Source: Desulfobulbus sp. (GTDB lineage Bacteria > Desulfobacterota > Desulfobulbia > Desulfobulbales > Desulfobulbaceae). Taken from it: a stretch of 37,397 nucleotides of DNA. Shown here piece after piece: positions 26,130 to 33,717 of the stretch. The notes under the pieces are model-generated. The model made no database searches. It worked only from the letters and a program-made list of their open reading frames with translations, and had not been told where the DNA came from. The number at the start of each line of letters is the position of its first letter. Position 1 is the stretch's first letter. The position numbers were made by a program, and so were the translations under genes. The DNA is taken from the NCBI RefSeq assembly GCF_030824455.1, contig NZ_JAVBXR010000076.1, positions 1-37,397 of the forward strand. The letters are read 5' to 3'.

Positions 26130-27617
26130 TTATTGCCCCACTTCCTGATCGTCGCGGCGCAGGCATTGCCCGTCGTGTCCGTCGTGCCCGTCGGCGTTGC
26201 CCGTGGCCCGGTCTTCGGCGATGTCGAGGAATTGATCACAGAGCAGATCCTGAAGGGCCGCCGAGGTCTCCTCGATCTCGCCCCCGCGGCCCTTGAGCGC
26301 GGCGCGGTAGAAACGGTCGCAGATTGCCCGCCGCTCCCGGTCCCAGCGGCTGGTGAAACCGCTTTTGCCGCCGGTTGGCTGCAGGCCGGCGGTGTGCTCG
26401 TAATCGCGGCGGCCGTGGGCCCAGTTGATTACATGCGAGTAAAACAGCAAGCCCCGGTCAAGCAGGATATAGAGCAGTTGGATGTTGCTGACCGGCCCCA
26501 CCCGCAGCTGTTCGCCGCCCATCTTCATCCCCAGCAGGCGGACGCCGGACAGCAGTTCCTTGCCTTTAAAGGCCGTGGCCCCGGCGCCGATCAGGCCGCC
26601 GACCGCTGAAAAAAGGCCGAACGAAGTCCCGACGGTGGCGGCGTCGATGCCCACGCCTAGGGCCGCGCCGCCCAGCGCCCCGGCCAGGATGATCTGCCGG
26701 TCGCTCAGGCCGAGAAATTCCCAGGTCTGCTTGCTGAACAGGTCTTCCGCCAGGATCGATTGCGGCGGCAGCTCCAGATTAAAGATGTTGTGTTTGAACA
26801 GGGCGCGGATCGCCTGCTGGGTCTGCCGCTCCCTCTGGGCGACATAGGCGAGATATTCACGGTGCAGTTCCCCCCGCCGGCGTTCTTCCTCGTCGCGGGC
26901 GCAGGGCACGGTCCGCTGGTAGCCCAGGACGTCCAGGAGCAGATCGGCGAGGATGGCGGCGGCGCGTTGGTTGCGCACCTCCCAGTCCTCCTGGAAGGCT
27001 TCGATCACCATGCGCAGCGCCGGCTCCAACTGCTGATCGATGGATTTCAGGCTCTCGAGCAGGTCGATGCGCTGGCGGTAGTTGGCGCGGCAGGAGTTGA
27101 ACAGGCGCACTGCGTTGAAATTTTTACGGAATTCGCTCTGCCACTTGGGCAGATACCCCGCCTCTTCGTCCTTGCAGTTGATCACCGCCATCCGGGGCGC
27201 GCCGCTGAGGCGAAGGATCTCCATCTCGGCGCGGTCCACATGGCGCAGCGGCCGCGAACCGTCGACCACAAAGATCACCCCGGCCCCGGCCGCCACCGGG
27301 CCGAGCAGTTCGCAATCGTCGTGGAAGGCGGGGTCGCCCTGGTGGGCGGCAATAAAGGCGGCCAGCATCGCGTCTTCCGGCCCCTGGTAGTCCTGCAGCC
27401 ACTGCAGGGTCTGGCGCGGATTCTGAAAACCTGGGGTGTCGATGAAACGGATGATCTCCCGGCCGTCAATTCGCACCGGAAAGGCCTGGCAGACCACGGT
27501 TTCGCCGGGGATGGGGCTGACCCGGACCGAATCGTCCTCGGCCAGGGTGGAGAGGACTGAGGACTTGCCCTCGTTGGGGTGGCCGAGGACGGCAAATTCC
27601 GGCAGGCTTGATTTCAT
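26130..27617 (-). CDS. GTPase with DUF3482 domain
   Basis: The 495-residue protein has an N-terminal Era/Der-like G domain: P-loop GHPNEGKSS (12-20), switch II DTPG (60-63) and NCKD (147-150) in place of NKxD. The middle is helical and highly charged (about 180-290). A glycine-rich hydrophobic region (about 309-349) could insert in a membrane, as in other DUF3482 proteins. The tail contains the repeat GHDGHDG. Its ATG overlaps the stop of the upstream DUF2868 gene (ATGA), and its own stop is 1 nt from the radical SAM start. This implies strong translational coupling. The DUF2868-DUF3482 pairing recurs in proteobacteria, but I know of no established function. Confidence 0.88.
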   Translation of the reverse strand: MKSSLPEFAVLGHPNEGKSSVLSTLAEDDSVRVSPIPGETVVCQAFPVRIDGREIIRFIDTPGFQNPRQTLQWLQDYQGPEDAMLAAFIAAHQGDPAFHDDCELLGPVAAGAGVIFVVDGSRPLRHVDRAEMEILRLSGAPRMAVINCKDEEAGYLPKWQSEFRKNFNAVRLFNSCRANYRQRIDLLESLKSIDQQLEPALRMVIEAFQEDWEVRNQRAAAILADLLLDVLGYQRTVPCARDEEERRRGELHREYLAYVAQRERQTQQAIRALFKHNIFNLELPPQSILAEDLFSKQTWEFLGLSDRQIILAGALGGAALGVGIDAATVGTSFGLFSAVGGLIGAGATAFKGKELLSGVRLLGMKMGGEQLRVGPVSNIQLLYILLDRGLLFYSHVINWAHGRRDYEHTAGLQPTGGKSGFTSRWDRERRAICDRFYRAALKGRGGEIEETSAALQDLLCDQFLDIAEDRATGNADGHDGHDGQCLRRDDQEVGQ

Positions 27618-29245
27618 GGCTGCACCAAGGGATGGACTTCCAGGCAGGGATCGCCCAGAGCCTGCATTTTGAGCCGCCAGATCCGCAGCTGCTCAGGATC
27701 TGCAGGCGTCAGCAGGGTCTGCGGCGAGGGTTTGCCGATCAGAAGAAGGACCAGCGGCGTCAGGGGGCCGGCGCTGCGGCGCAAATCGCGCAGAAACTGT
27801 TCGGTTTCCTTGAGCGGCGGCTGCCAAGCCTCCTGGAGGAGCAGCACGCCGGCCAAGCCGTCCTGCTCGGCGGCCGCGCGTACCCGGGAAAGCGTGTCTG
27901 CCTCGGTTTGATCGGGCGCGCCGTGACGGACGCAGGCAATGGCCGCGCCCCAACCGGGCTGCAACAGCGCAAGCAATGCGGCCTGGGGGCAATCCTCGTA
28001 GAGTTCGTCCGGAATCAGCAACACTGCGCTCATGCCCTCGGCAACCGGGGCCAAGGGTATGAGCGGCGGACCCGGCTCGGCGTTCAGCGGGTTCTCGCAG
28101 GCAACGGCTTCCAATGCAGCGCCAACCGGCGGCGCCGGGGCGGCGGACTCAGCCGGTTCCGGCGCGCCTTTGGCGTCAATGCGGGGCACGGTCATCCGTT
28201 GGAGGAGCGGGCGGAGGCCCAGGGTGGCGAAATGCAGTTGCTCCAAGGACTGCCGCTGGCGGATAAGGCCGAGCGTGAGCAGCAGGCAGCGGGGCAGCAG
28301 GCCGTAAAAGGCGACGGCGCAGCAGAGAAAAGGCCACCAAGCCACCAGATCGCTGGTGGCCAGATGGACCATGCCCTCTTTCAGCACCATCTGACTGCCT
28401 TGAATCTGCGCCAGGCTTGGCACGGTCTGCGGCGCGATCCAGGACCAGGGCAGGGCGATCCACCCGACCAGATTGGCGACCCACTGGGCGGAAAGCTGCA
28501 GGCTCGACTGCCAGGCAAAGGCGATGTCGGCAAAGGCGACCTTGGCCAGGGTCGCGCCGATAATCCCGAGGTTGAAGCCGATGCCGCCCAGTTGCACCAA
28601 AATAAAGGCCGGCCAGATGAGCAGGGCCGCCAGCTCCTTGTGCTGCTGCACGCTGCCGAGCAGCGCGGCCAGATCCAGCCGCCGCTGCCCGCTGATCCGC
28701 CGTTGCAGCCGTCGGCGAACACCCTCCAGCGCCCGCATCAGCAACCGGCCGAGCAGGGCGTAGAGCACGGTCGATTCCATGGGAATGCGGCGCAGGCGAC
28801 GATAAAGAAAGAACAGCGACTGACCGCCGACCATCAACAGTTGCAGGATCACAAACAGGCCGAAGTACACCGAGACGTTGAGCGGCGTTGAACCGGAGTA
28901 AAGCAATAAGGACCCGGCCAGACCAAGGCCTGCGAGCAGACCGCAGAGGCAGGCCAGGCCGCGGAACACCACGGTCAGTTCCCGCCACAGGGTTCCCGGC
29001 AGGGCCTGACCAACGTGGCCGCGTTCCTGCCGGTGCTGGAGGCGTCGCATGGCCAGCCATTTGCGCACCAGGATGCGGGGCGGCAGATCGTCGGCCTTGC
29101 CGAACTGGGGCGCAATCTTGGCCAGATAGATAATCCGGTCGCGTTTAACCAGCGGAGCCTCGCCTTCCCGGCGCAGCAGTTCCTCGTCGGTCTGACGAAA
29201 ATAGTGGAGATCAATCAGGTCGGCAATGTTCCACAGATTTTTCAC
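27614..29245 (-). CDS. DUF2868 family integral membrane protein
   Basis: Start uncertain. The GTG at 29245 begins KNLWNIADLIDLHYF, where family similarity starts. A GTG at 29383 is also open but would leave only 26 bp to divergent azlC. From 29245 the product is about 543 residues. It has a cytoplasmic N-terminus with IADLIDLHYFRQTDE, then about four or five membrane helices (including SLLLYSG, FGLFVILQLLMVGGQSLFFL, LLIWPAFILVQLGGIGFNLG and WWPFLCCAVAFYGLLP). A Pro/Ala-rich linker and a C-terminal alpha/beta domain with hydrophobic strands (SAVLLIPDE, LVLLLIGKPS) follow, without a P-loop. It overlaps the GTPase gene by 4 nt (ATGA). It is likely the membrane partner of the GTPase, which is inference. 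Confidence 0.8.
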   Translation of the reverse strand: MKNLWNIADLIDLHYFRQTDEELLRREGEAPLVKRDRIIYLAKIAPQFGKADDLPPRILVRKWLAMRRLQHRQERGHVGQALPGTLWRELTVVFRGLACLCGLLAGLGLAGSLLLYSGSTPLNVSVYFGLFVILQLLMVGGQSLFFLYRRLRRIPMESTVLYALLGRLLMRALEGVRRRLQRRISGQRRLDLAALLGSVQQHKELAALLIWPAFILVQLGGIGFNLGIIGATLAKVAFADIAFAWQSSLQLSAQWVANLVGWIALPWSWIAPQTVPSLAQIQGSQMVLKEGMVHLATSDLVAWWPFLCCAVAFYGLLPRCLLLTLGLIRQRQSLEQLHFATLGLRPLLQRMTVPRIDAKGAPEPAESAAPAPPVGAALEAVACENPLNAEPGPPLIPLAPVAEGMSAVLLIPDELYEDCPQAALLALLQPGWGAAIACVRHGAPDQTEADTLSRVRAAAEQDGLAGVLLLQEAWQPPLKETEQFLRDLRRSAGPLTPLVLLLIGKPSPQTLLTPADPEQLRIWRLKMQALGDPCLEVHPLVQP

Positions 29246-29409
29246 GGCAGGAGCACCAGCGGGGAGGTCAGGGATCGACAGGGGCAAAAGAGATTGCGGA
29301 GCGGAAACATTCTGTCGTATACAGGGAGGTTGAAACGCAAGAGGCAGGGCGAACCGATCCCCGCCTCGCCCAAAAAACCGCACGAAACCCCACTTCCCTA
29401 GCAGAAAAA

Positions 29410-30147
29410 ATGGATCAGGACAAGGTAAAGCAGCTAAAGCAGCACGAAGCCGCCGACCCGCCCACCGGGGATTGCTTCCGTCAGGGGGCGCTGGCCGCCT
29501 GGCCGATCTGCCTGGGCTTTGTGCCCATCGGTCTGGCTCTGGGCGTCCTGGCCCAGCAGGCGGGGCTGCCGGCCTGGGCCATGGCCATGATGTCGGTGCT
29601 GGTCTTTGCCGGTTCTTCCCAGTTCATCTGCGTGGCCATGCTGGCCGCCGGCGCCGCTGCGCCTTCGATTGTTCTTGCCACGCTGATGGTCAACCTGCGC
29701 CACGCCCTGATGAGTTCGGCCCTGGCGGTGCATCTGCGGGGCGTGGACCGCTGGTTTCTCACCCTCTTTGCCTACGGCGTCACCGACGAGAGCTTTGCGG
29801 TCAACATGGCCCGTTTTCGCGGCGGCTCCTGGAGCCGGTGGAGCGCGCTCGCGGTCAACCAACTGCCCAACCTCACCTGGATCGCCGCGACCACCGCCGG
29901 CGCCCTGATCGGCCAGTTCATCCCCCCAGGAGCCTTGGGCATCGACTACGCTTTGACCGCCATGTTTCTCTGTTTGCTGGTCTTTCAGCTGCAGAGCCGG
30001 TTGTTCGTCGCGGTCGGGTTGATCGCCGCCGTTGTCGCGCTGCTGTGGCGCTGGCTGATCCCCGGCGATTCGTACATCGTCGGGGCCTCGGCGGTTGCCG
30101 CCACCGCCGGGTATCTGCTCAAACGTTGGCGGGAGGGCAGGCGATGA
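29410..30147 (+). CDS. azlC: AzlC family branched-chain amino acid exporter, large subunit
   Basis: The 245-residue integral membrane protein has about six to eight helices and the AzlC signatures GALAAWPICLGFVPIGLALG, VFAGSSQFICVAML, LMVNLRHALMSSAL and YGVTDESFAV. AzlCD (YgaZH-type) exports branched-chain amino acids and analogues. The N-terminal 25 residues are hydrophilic and short of a strong ribosome-binding site (GCAGAAAAA). Its stop overlaps the azlD start (ATGA). It is divergent from DUF2868. I see no Lrp/AsnC-type regulator gene next to it. Confidence 0.93.
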   Translation: MDQDKVKQLKQHEAADPPTGDCFRQGALAAWPICLGFVPIGLALGVLAQQAGLPAWAMAMMSVLVFAGSSQFICVAMLAAGAAAPSIVLATLMVNLRHALMSSALAVHLRGVDRWFLTLFAYGVTDESFAVNMARFRGGSWSRWSALAVNQLPNLTWIAATTAGALIGQFIPPGALGIDYALTAMFLCLLVFQLQSRLFVAVGLIAAVVALLWRWLIPGDSYIVGASAVAATAGYLLKRWREGRR

Positions 30148-30467
30148 GCTGGCTTGACTACCTACTGCTGTTCGCGGCCATGGGGCTGGTCACCTACATT
30201 CCCCGCTGGCTGCCGCTGTTGTATCTGGCCCACCGGCGTTTGCCCCAGGGGCTGATCGACTGGCTCGGCTTTATTCCGGCGGCGATCCTCAGCGCCTTGC
30301 TTGCGCCCATCCTCTTCTCCGACCCCGCCTCGCGCGCGCTTGATCTCGGCAAACCCGAACTGCTGGTCGCCGCGCCCACCCTGCTCTTTGCCTGGAAAAC
30401 CAAAAGCCTGGGCGGCACGGTAATCGTCGGCATGCTGCTCTACTGGCTGGCCGGCAAGGCGCTCTGA
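30144..30467 (+). CDS. azlD: AzlD family exporter, small subunit
   Basis: A 107-residue membrane protein with about three to four helices: MSWLDYLLLFAAMGLVTY, the conserved PRWLPL, then GFIPAAILSALLAPILF and a C-terminal VIVGMLLYWLAG. It matches AzlD in size and in the PR motif after helix 1. The ATG overlaps the azlC stop by 4 nt (ATGA), with GGGAGG upstream, so the two subunits are coupled. Its last 28 nt overlap the 3' end of the convergent cyclase gene on the other strand. Confidence 0.93.
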   Translation: MSWLDYLLLFAAMGLVTYIPRWLPLLYLAHRRLPQGLIDWLGFIPAAILSALLAPILFSDPASRALDLGKPELLVAAPTLLFAWKTKSLGGTVIVGMLLYWLAGKAL

Positions 30468-31534
30468 CCGGTACAGGCCGTCAGGCGGGCCTCAAGAAAG
30501 CAGGTGGACTGCAGCCCCTTGCCCTTCATCTCCACCTCAAGCGGACAGGAAAAGGCAAACTCGCCCTGCAGTAGTCGACGCACTTCAGCCGAAACATTGA
30601 TCCGCATGGGCTCGGAAAGGCCTTCCAGCCGGGCGGCGATATTGACCGTGTCGCCGAAGATGTCGTAGAGGTATTTTTTCGAGCCGACGATGCCGCCCAC
30701 CACCGGGCCGCAGTGCAGGCCGATCCGCACCTGCCACTGCTGAGCGGAGTTGCGGTTGCGCTGCCGCAGATAGGCGATCAGCTCCAGGGCGGCTGAGGCC
30801 GCATTATGGACATTGCGCTCGCTGGGTTCGGGAAGGCCGGCGACAAAGAGATAGGCGTCGCCGATGGTCTTCATCCGCTCGCAGTGGTTGGCCTCGACAA
30901 TCTGGTCAAAGGCGGTGAACAGGGTGTTGAGTTCGCCGATGAGCGTTTCCGGGTCCAGGGCGGCGGCGGTCATGGTAAACTGGACGATGTCGACGAAACA
31001 AACCGTCACTTCCGGAAAAGACTGGGGCGTGCAGGCCCCGGTGGCCATCAGCTCGCGGGCGACTCGCGCCGGCAGTACGTTAAGCAGCAGCGCCTCGGAT
31101 TTCTGCTTTTCCAGGCCCAACTGTCGGTTTTTTTCCTCCAGCTGCCGTTGCAGACGGCACAGTTTGAGGTGGGTGCTGACCCTGGCCAGGACCTCGGCCG
31201 GATGGAACGGTTTGGTGATGTAATCCACCCCGCCGGCCTCAAACCCGGTGATCTTGTCGGTGGTGTGGTCAAGTGAAGAGATGAAGATGATCGGGATGTC
31301 GCGGGTCGATTCCTGCGCCTTGAGCACCCGGCATAGTTCCAGCCCGTCCATCTCGGGCATGAGAATGTCGAGCAAAATCAGGTCGGGCCGGGATTCGCGC
31401 AGCACCGCCAGGGCTTCCTTGCCGTGTTGGGCCAAGCTGACCGTATGGCCTTGCTTGACCAGCAGACTCTGCAGCAGCCGCCGATTAATGGGCGCGTCGT
31501 CAACCACCAGGATGGCGGCAGGGCTGTCCGTCAC
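30440..31534 (-). CDS. Response regulator-class III adenylate cyclase fusion
   Basis: The 364-residue protein has a REC domain (about 5-125: Asp12/Asp13, phospho-acceptor Asp56, Lys108). A coiled-coil signalling helix with LLNVLPARVARELMATG (about 128-166) follows, then a class III cyclase domain (about 174-350). Metal-binding Asp182 (CFVDIVQFT) and Asp226 (KTIGDAY) are present, with Lys222 and Asp291 as purine-selecting residues. The latter pair predicts ATP use, hence cAMP. Asn298 and Arg302 complete the site. Translation starts at GTG (31534), 13 nt after the aroC stop, so it may be co-transcribed with aroC. No cognate histidine kinase is in the window. Confidence 0.92.
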   Translation of the reverse strand: MTDSPAAILVVDDAPINRRLLQSLLVKQGHTVSLAQHGKEALAVLRESRPDLILLDILMPEMDGLELCRVLKAQESTRDIPIIFISSLDHTTDKITGFEAGGVDYITKPFHPAEVLARVSTHLKLCRLQRQLEEKNRQLGLEKQKSEALLLNVLPARVARELMATGACTPQSFPEVTVCFVDIVQFTMTAAALDPETLIGELNTLFTAFDQIVEANHCERMKTIGDAYLFVAGLPEPSERNVHNAASAALELIAYLRQRNRNSAQQWQVRIGLHCGPVVGGIVGSKKYLYDIFGDTVNIAARLEGLSEPMRINVSAEVRRLLQGEFAFSCPLEVEMKGKGLQSTCFLEARLTACTGQSALPASQ

Positions 31535-31547
31535 AACTGCCGCGTCC

Positions 31548-32642
31548 TTAATAGGGGCTGACGATGTGACGGGCGCGCTGCTGCAGGGCCATGTCGATCA
31601 GGACAAGGGCGGCCATGGATTCGACGATTGGCACTGCGCGCGGAACCACGCAGGGGTCGTGCCGTCCCTTGGCCTGCAGGGTGACGTCCTCGCCGTCAAA
31701 ATCAACGGTGTCCTGGGCTATGCCGATGGTGGCCACCGGCTTGAAGGCCACCCGGAAGACAATCGGCTCGCCGTTGCTGATTCCGCCCTGAATGCCGCCG
31801 CTGTGGTTGGTGCGCGTGCCCAGGTGTTTACCTTTCTGCACAAAGGGGTCGTTGTGCTCGCTGCCGCGCATGCGCGTGCCGGCAAAGCCGGAGCCAACCT
31901 CAAAGCCCTTGGTGGCGGGCAGCGAGAGCATGGCCTGGGCCAGGCGCGCCTCAAGCTTGTCGAACACCGGTTCGCCCAGGCCAATCGGCAGGTTGCGGCA
32001 GACGCAGGTGAGAATCCCGCCGGTGGAGTCCTTGGCCTCCAGCACTTCCTTGATCCGCGCTTCCATCTGTGCTGCGGTTGCGGCGTCGGGGCAGCGGACG
32101 AGCTGGCTGTCGACCGTGGCCCGGCTGATCTGCAGGACGTCAACCTCGGGCGCGTCAATGTCGCCGACCGAACTCACCCAGGCTACGATCTCGGTTCCGT
32201 AGGTCTCGCGCAGCCATTTTTCGGCAATGGCCCCGGCGGCCACTCGGCCGATGGTCTCGCGGGCGCTGGACCGGCCGCCGCCGCTGGACGCGCGGACCCC
32301 GTACTTCATTTGATAGGTGAAATCGGCGTGCGAGGGGCGGGGGATGCGGCTCATCTCGCCGTAGTCCTGGGGTCGCTGATCCTTGTTGTTGACCAGCAGC
32401 ATAATCGGCGTGCCCAGGGTGCGGCCGAATTCGGTGCCGGAATAGATGGTCACCTGATCGGCTTCCTGGCGAGGGGTGGACAGGTCGCTCTGGCCGGGCC
32501 GGCGCCGCGAAAGCTGTTTTTGGATGTCCGCCTCGGTCAACTCCATGCCGGGCGGGCAACCGTCGACAACGGCACCAACGCCCTTGCAGTGGGATTCGCC
32601 GAAGGTGGTGACTTTATAAAGGGTGCCGAGGGTGCTGGACAT
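31548..32642 (-). CDS. aroC: Chorismate synthase
   Basis: Last step of the shikimate pathway: EPSP to chorismate, using reduced FMN. The 364-residue product matches the family length. Signatures are [21 protein letters not shown] at the N-terminus, [19 protein letters not shown], the central [18 protein letters not shown], and [12 protein letters not shown]. The ATG is preceded by AAGGAGCCCCAA. The downstream neighbour is the REC-cyclase gene 13 nt away; no other aro genes are nearby. Confidence 0.97.
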   Translation of the reverse strand: MSSTLGTLYKVTTFGESHCKGVGAVVDGCPPGMELTEADIQKQLSRRRPGQSDLSTPRQEADQVTIYSGTEFGRTLGTPIMLLVNNKDQRPQDYGEMSRIPRPSHADFTYQMKYGVRASSGGGRSSARETIGRVAAGAIAEKWLRETYGTEIVAWVSSVGDIDAPEVDVLQISRATVDSQLVRCPDAATAAQMEARIKEVLEAKDSTGGILTCVCRNLPIGLGEPVFDKLEARLAQAMLSLPATKGFEVGSGFAGTRMRGSEHNDPFVQKGKHLGTRTNHSGGIQGGISNGEPIVFRVAFKPVATIGIAQDTVDFDGEDVTLQAKGRHDPCVVPRAVPIVESMAALVLIDMALQQRARHIVSPY

Positions 32643-32749
32643 TTGGGGCTCCTTGGGTGTTGCAGGTGGAAAGGTTGTAGTGGTTTAGATTTTTAGACTG
32701 GTTAGGTTACGATAGATAGGGTGGATTCTACGTGTTGGATAATTTATTT

Positions 32750-33187
32750 TTAAAAACCACGCGATCCTCCTCCTAACACCCACCAAACGCTGAAATATAT
32801 AATAATTGCCCATCCAATATATTTAAGGATGCCAAATCTTGAATCGGCTAATTCATATATTGCAATCAGGCCGGATATGACGCCTGGTATAACGAGATAC
32901 CACTGCAATTTCATTGGATGGATTATTTTGCTAACAATAAAAAAACATATAAATATGATTAAAAATTTATGCTCTTTAATTATGTTGCCGTATCCCGGTA
33001 AATAGAACCTATCTCTATGTATTGCTTCCCCTAAAAAATTTGTTTCTATCTCCCTCATACAGCCAAAACATCTATATTTAGAAATCTTTCCTTTCTCTCC
33101 TTTTTTGAAATCCCTAATCATTCCAAGTTTCCCGCAGTTGTGGCATGGAAAATCTGTGGCAGCATTACTGTCTTCGGGTTCAATCAT
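32750..33187 (-). CDS. Small AT-rich-encoded protein with zinc ribbon and membrane helices
   Basis: Not recognised. The start at 33187 (MIEPEDSNAATDF) has only a weak GGAT upstream; 145 residues. Near the N-terminus a CHNCG ... CFGC pair forms a possible zinc ribbon. Two to three hydrophobic helices follow (FLIIFICFFIVSKII, WYLVIPGVISGLIAIY, YIGWAIIIYFSVWWVLG), and the end is Gly/Ser/Arg-rich. The coding DNA is visibly AT-rich (many TTT, ATA and AAA codons) in a GC-rich neighbourhood, suggesting horizontal acquisition. It lies next to the palindrome-rich gene-free region. A membrane protein of unknown role. Confidence 0.7.
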   Translation of the reverse strand: MIEPEDSNAATDFPCHNCGKLGMIRDFKKGEKGKISKYRCFGCMREIETNFLGEAIHRDRFYLPGYGNIIKEHKFLIIFICFFIVSKIIHPMKLQWYLVIPGVISGLIAIYELADSRFGILKYIGWAIIIYFSVWWVLGGGSRGF

Positions 33188-33333
33188 GTTTTGATCCAAT
33201 GTCCTACGCCAAGAACTGTGTAGAGTGAGCAAGCCGCCCTATCGTTTGCCCGCCAACAATACAAATTTTTTCCTGTTTTTTTTGACAACCGCCTGAAGCA
33301 ATCCCCACACTCTGTCTCCCTGCGGGAGGGGCA

Positions 33334-33363
33334 TTCTTTTCTTTGCTTGCCCAAAGAAAAGAA
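33334..33363. repeat. Perfect 12-bp inverted repeat, purine/pyrimidine strand-biased
   Basis: Left arm TTCTTTTCTTTG (33334-33345), 6-nt loop CTTGCC, right arm CAAAGAAAAGAA (33352-33363). It is all-pyrimidine versus all-purine except at the ends. There is no T tail, so not a terminator. Confidence 0.8.
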
Positions 33364-33410
33364 ACAAAAGAAAGGGCAGCCGCGCCGCTGAGACGACCCC
33401 AGTCGCCGGA

Positions 33411-33476
33411 GTTTGAAACCGGCGGGGCAAAAACTCGCTGCGCTCAAACAGTTTGCCCCTGCATCCGGTTCCAAAC
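33411..33476. repeat. Long interrupted inverted repeat
   Basis: Outer arms 33411-33422 and 33465-33476 pair over 12 bp with one mismatch. An inner perfect 8-bp pair GGGGCAAA/TTTGCCCC (33424-33431, 33452-33459) follows, with a 20-nt apical loop containing CTCGCTGCGCTC. The whole is a cruciform- or RNA-forming element of about 66 nt. Confidence 0.75.
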
Positions 33477-33601
33477 CCCGCCGCCCGGCTCAGCGCCGAT
33501 GGCTCCCATCGTCCCCGAATAGCCTCCGCGCTCACAACGAGCTCTACCGCGGGGCGAACCTTGCGGAACTTGCAAACTTGCTCTTTTGTTCTGATCGTTC
33601 A

Positions 33602-33644
33602 CACGCTCCAGCGTGGGAATGCAGCCCTGGACGCTCCTGCGTCC
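33602..33644. repeat. Tandem pair of short hairpins (CACGCT..AGCGTG and GGACGC..GCGTCC)
   Basis: Stem 1 is CACGCT-CC-AGCGTG (33602-33615). Stem 2 is GGACGC-TCCT-GCGTCC (33629-33644). The spacing and wording match a family of dispersed intergenic repeats I recall from many genomes, which I cannot verify here. Confidence 0.6.
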
Positions 33645-33717
33645 TGTCGTGTTCAGCGTCAGGGGTCGCTTCCCGTCATCCCCGCTCATCCGAGCTACAG
33701 ACTAAAAAGCTAAAAGA

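Larger units (their letters stand above)
33188..33717. other. Gene-free, repeat-like region of about 530 bp
   Basis: No convincing gene. Open frames on both strands (for example 33239-33535 minus) are low-complexity, lack ribosome-binding sites and run through palindromes, so I treat them as spurious. Three palindromic blocks are listed separately. The text, including AAACTCGCTGCGCTCAAAC and a CACGCTCCAGCGTGGGAATGC block, resembles sequences I remember as recurrent between genes in unrelated bacteria. Confidence 0.55.

Noticed and set aside
33239..33535. 98-codon minus-strand open frame in the repeat block
   Set aside because: It runs through palindromes, contains FERSEF-type text that arises from the repeat CTCGCTGCGCTCAAAC, and has no ribosome-binding site.
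33188..33717. CRISPR-like array among the repeats
   Set aside because: The palindromes differ from each other and there is no regular repeat-spacer spacing.
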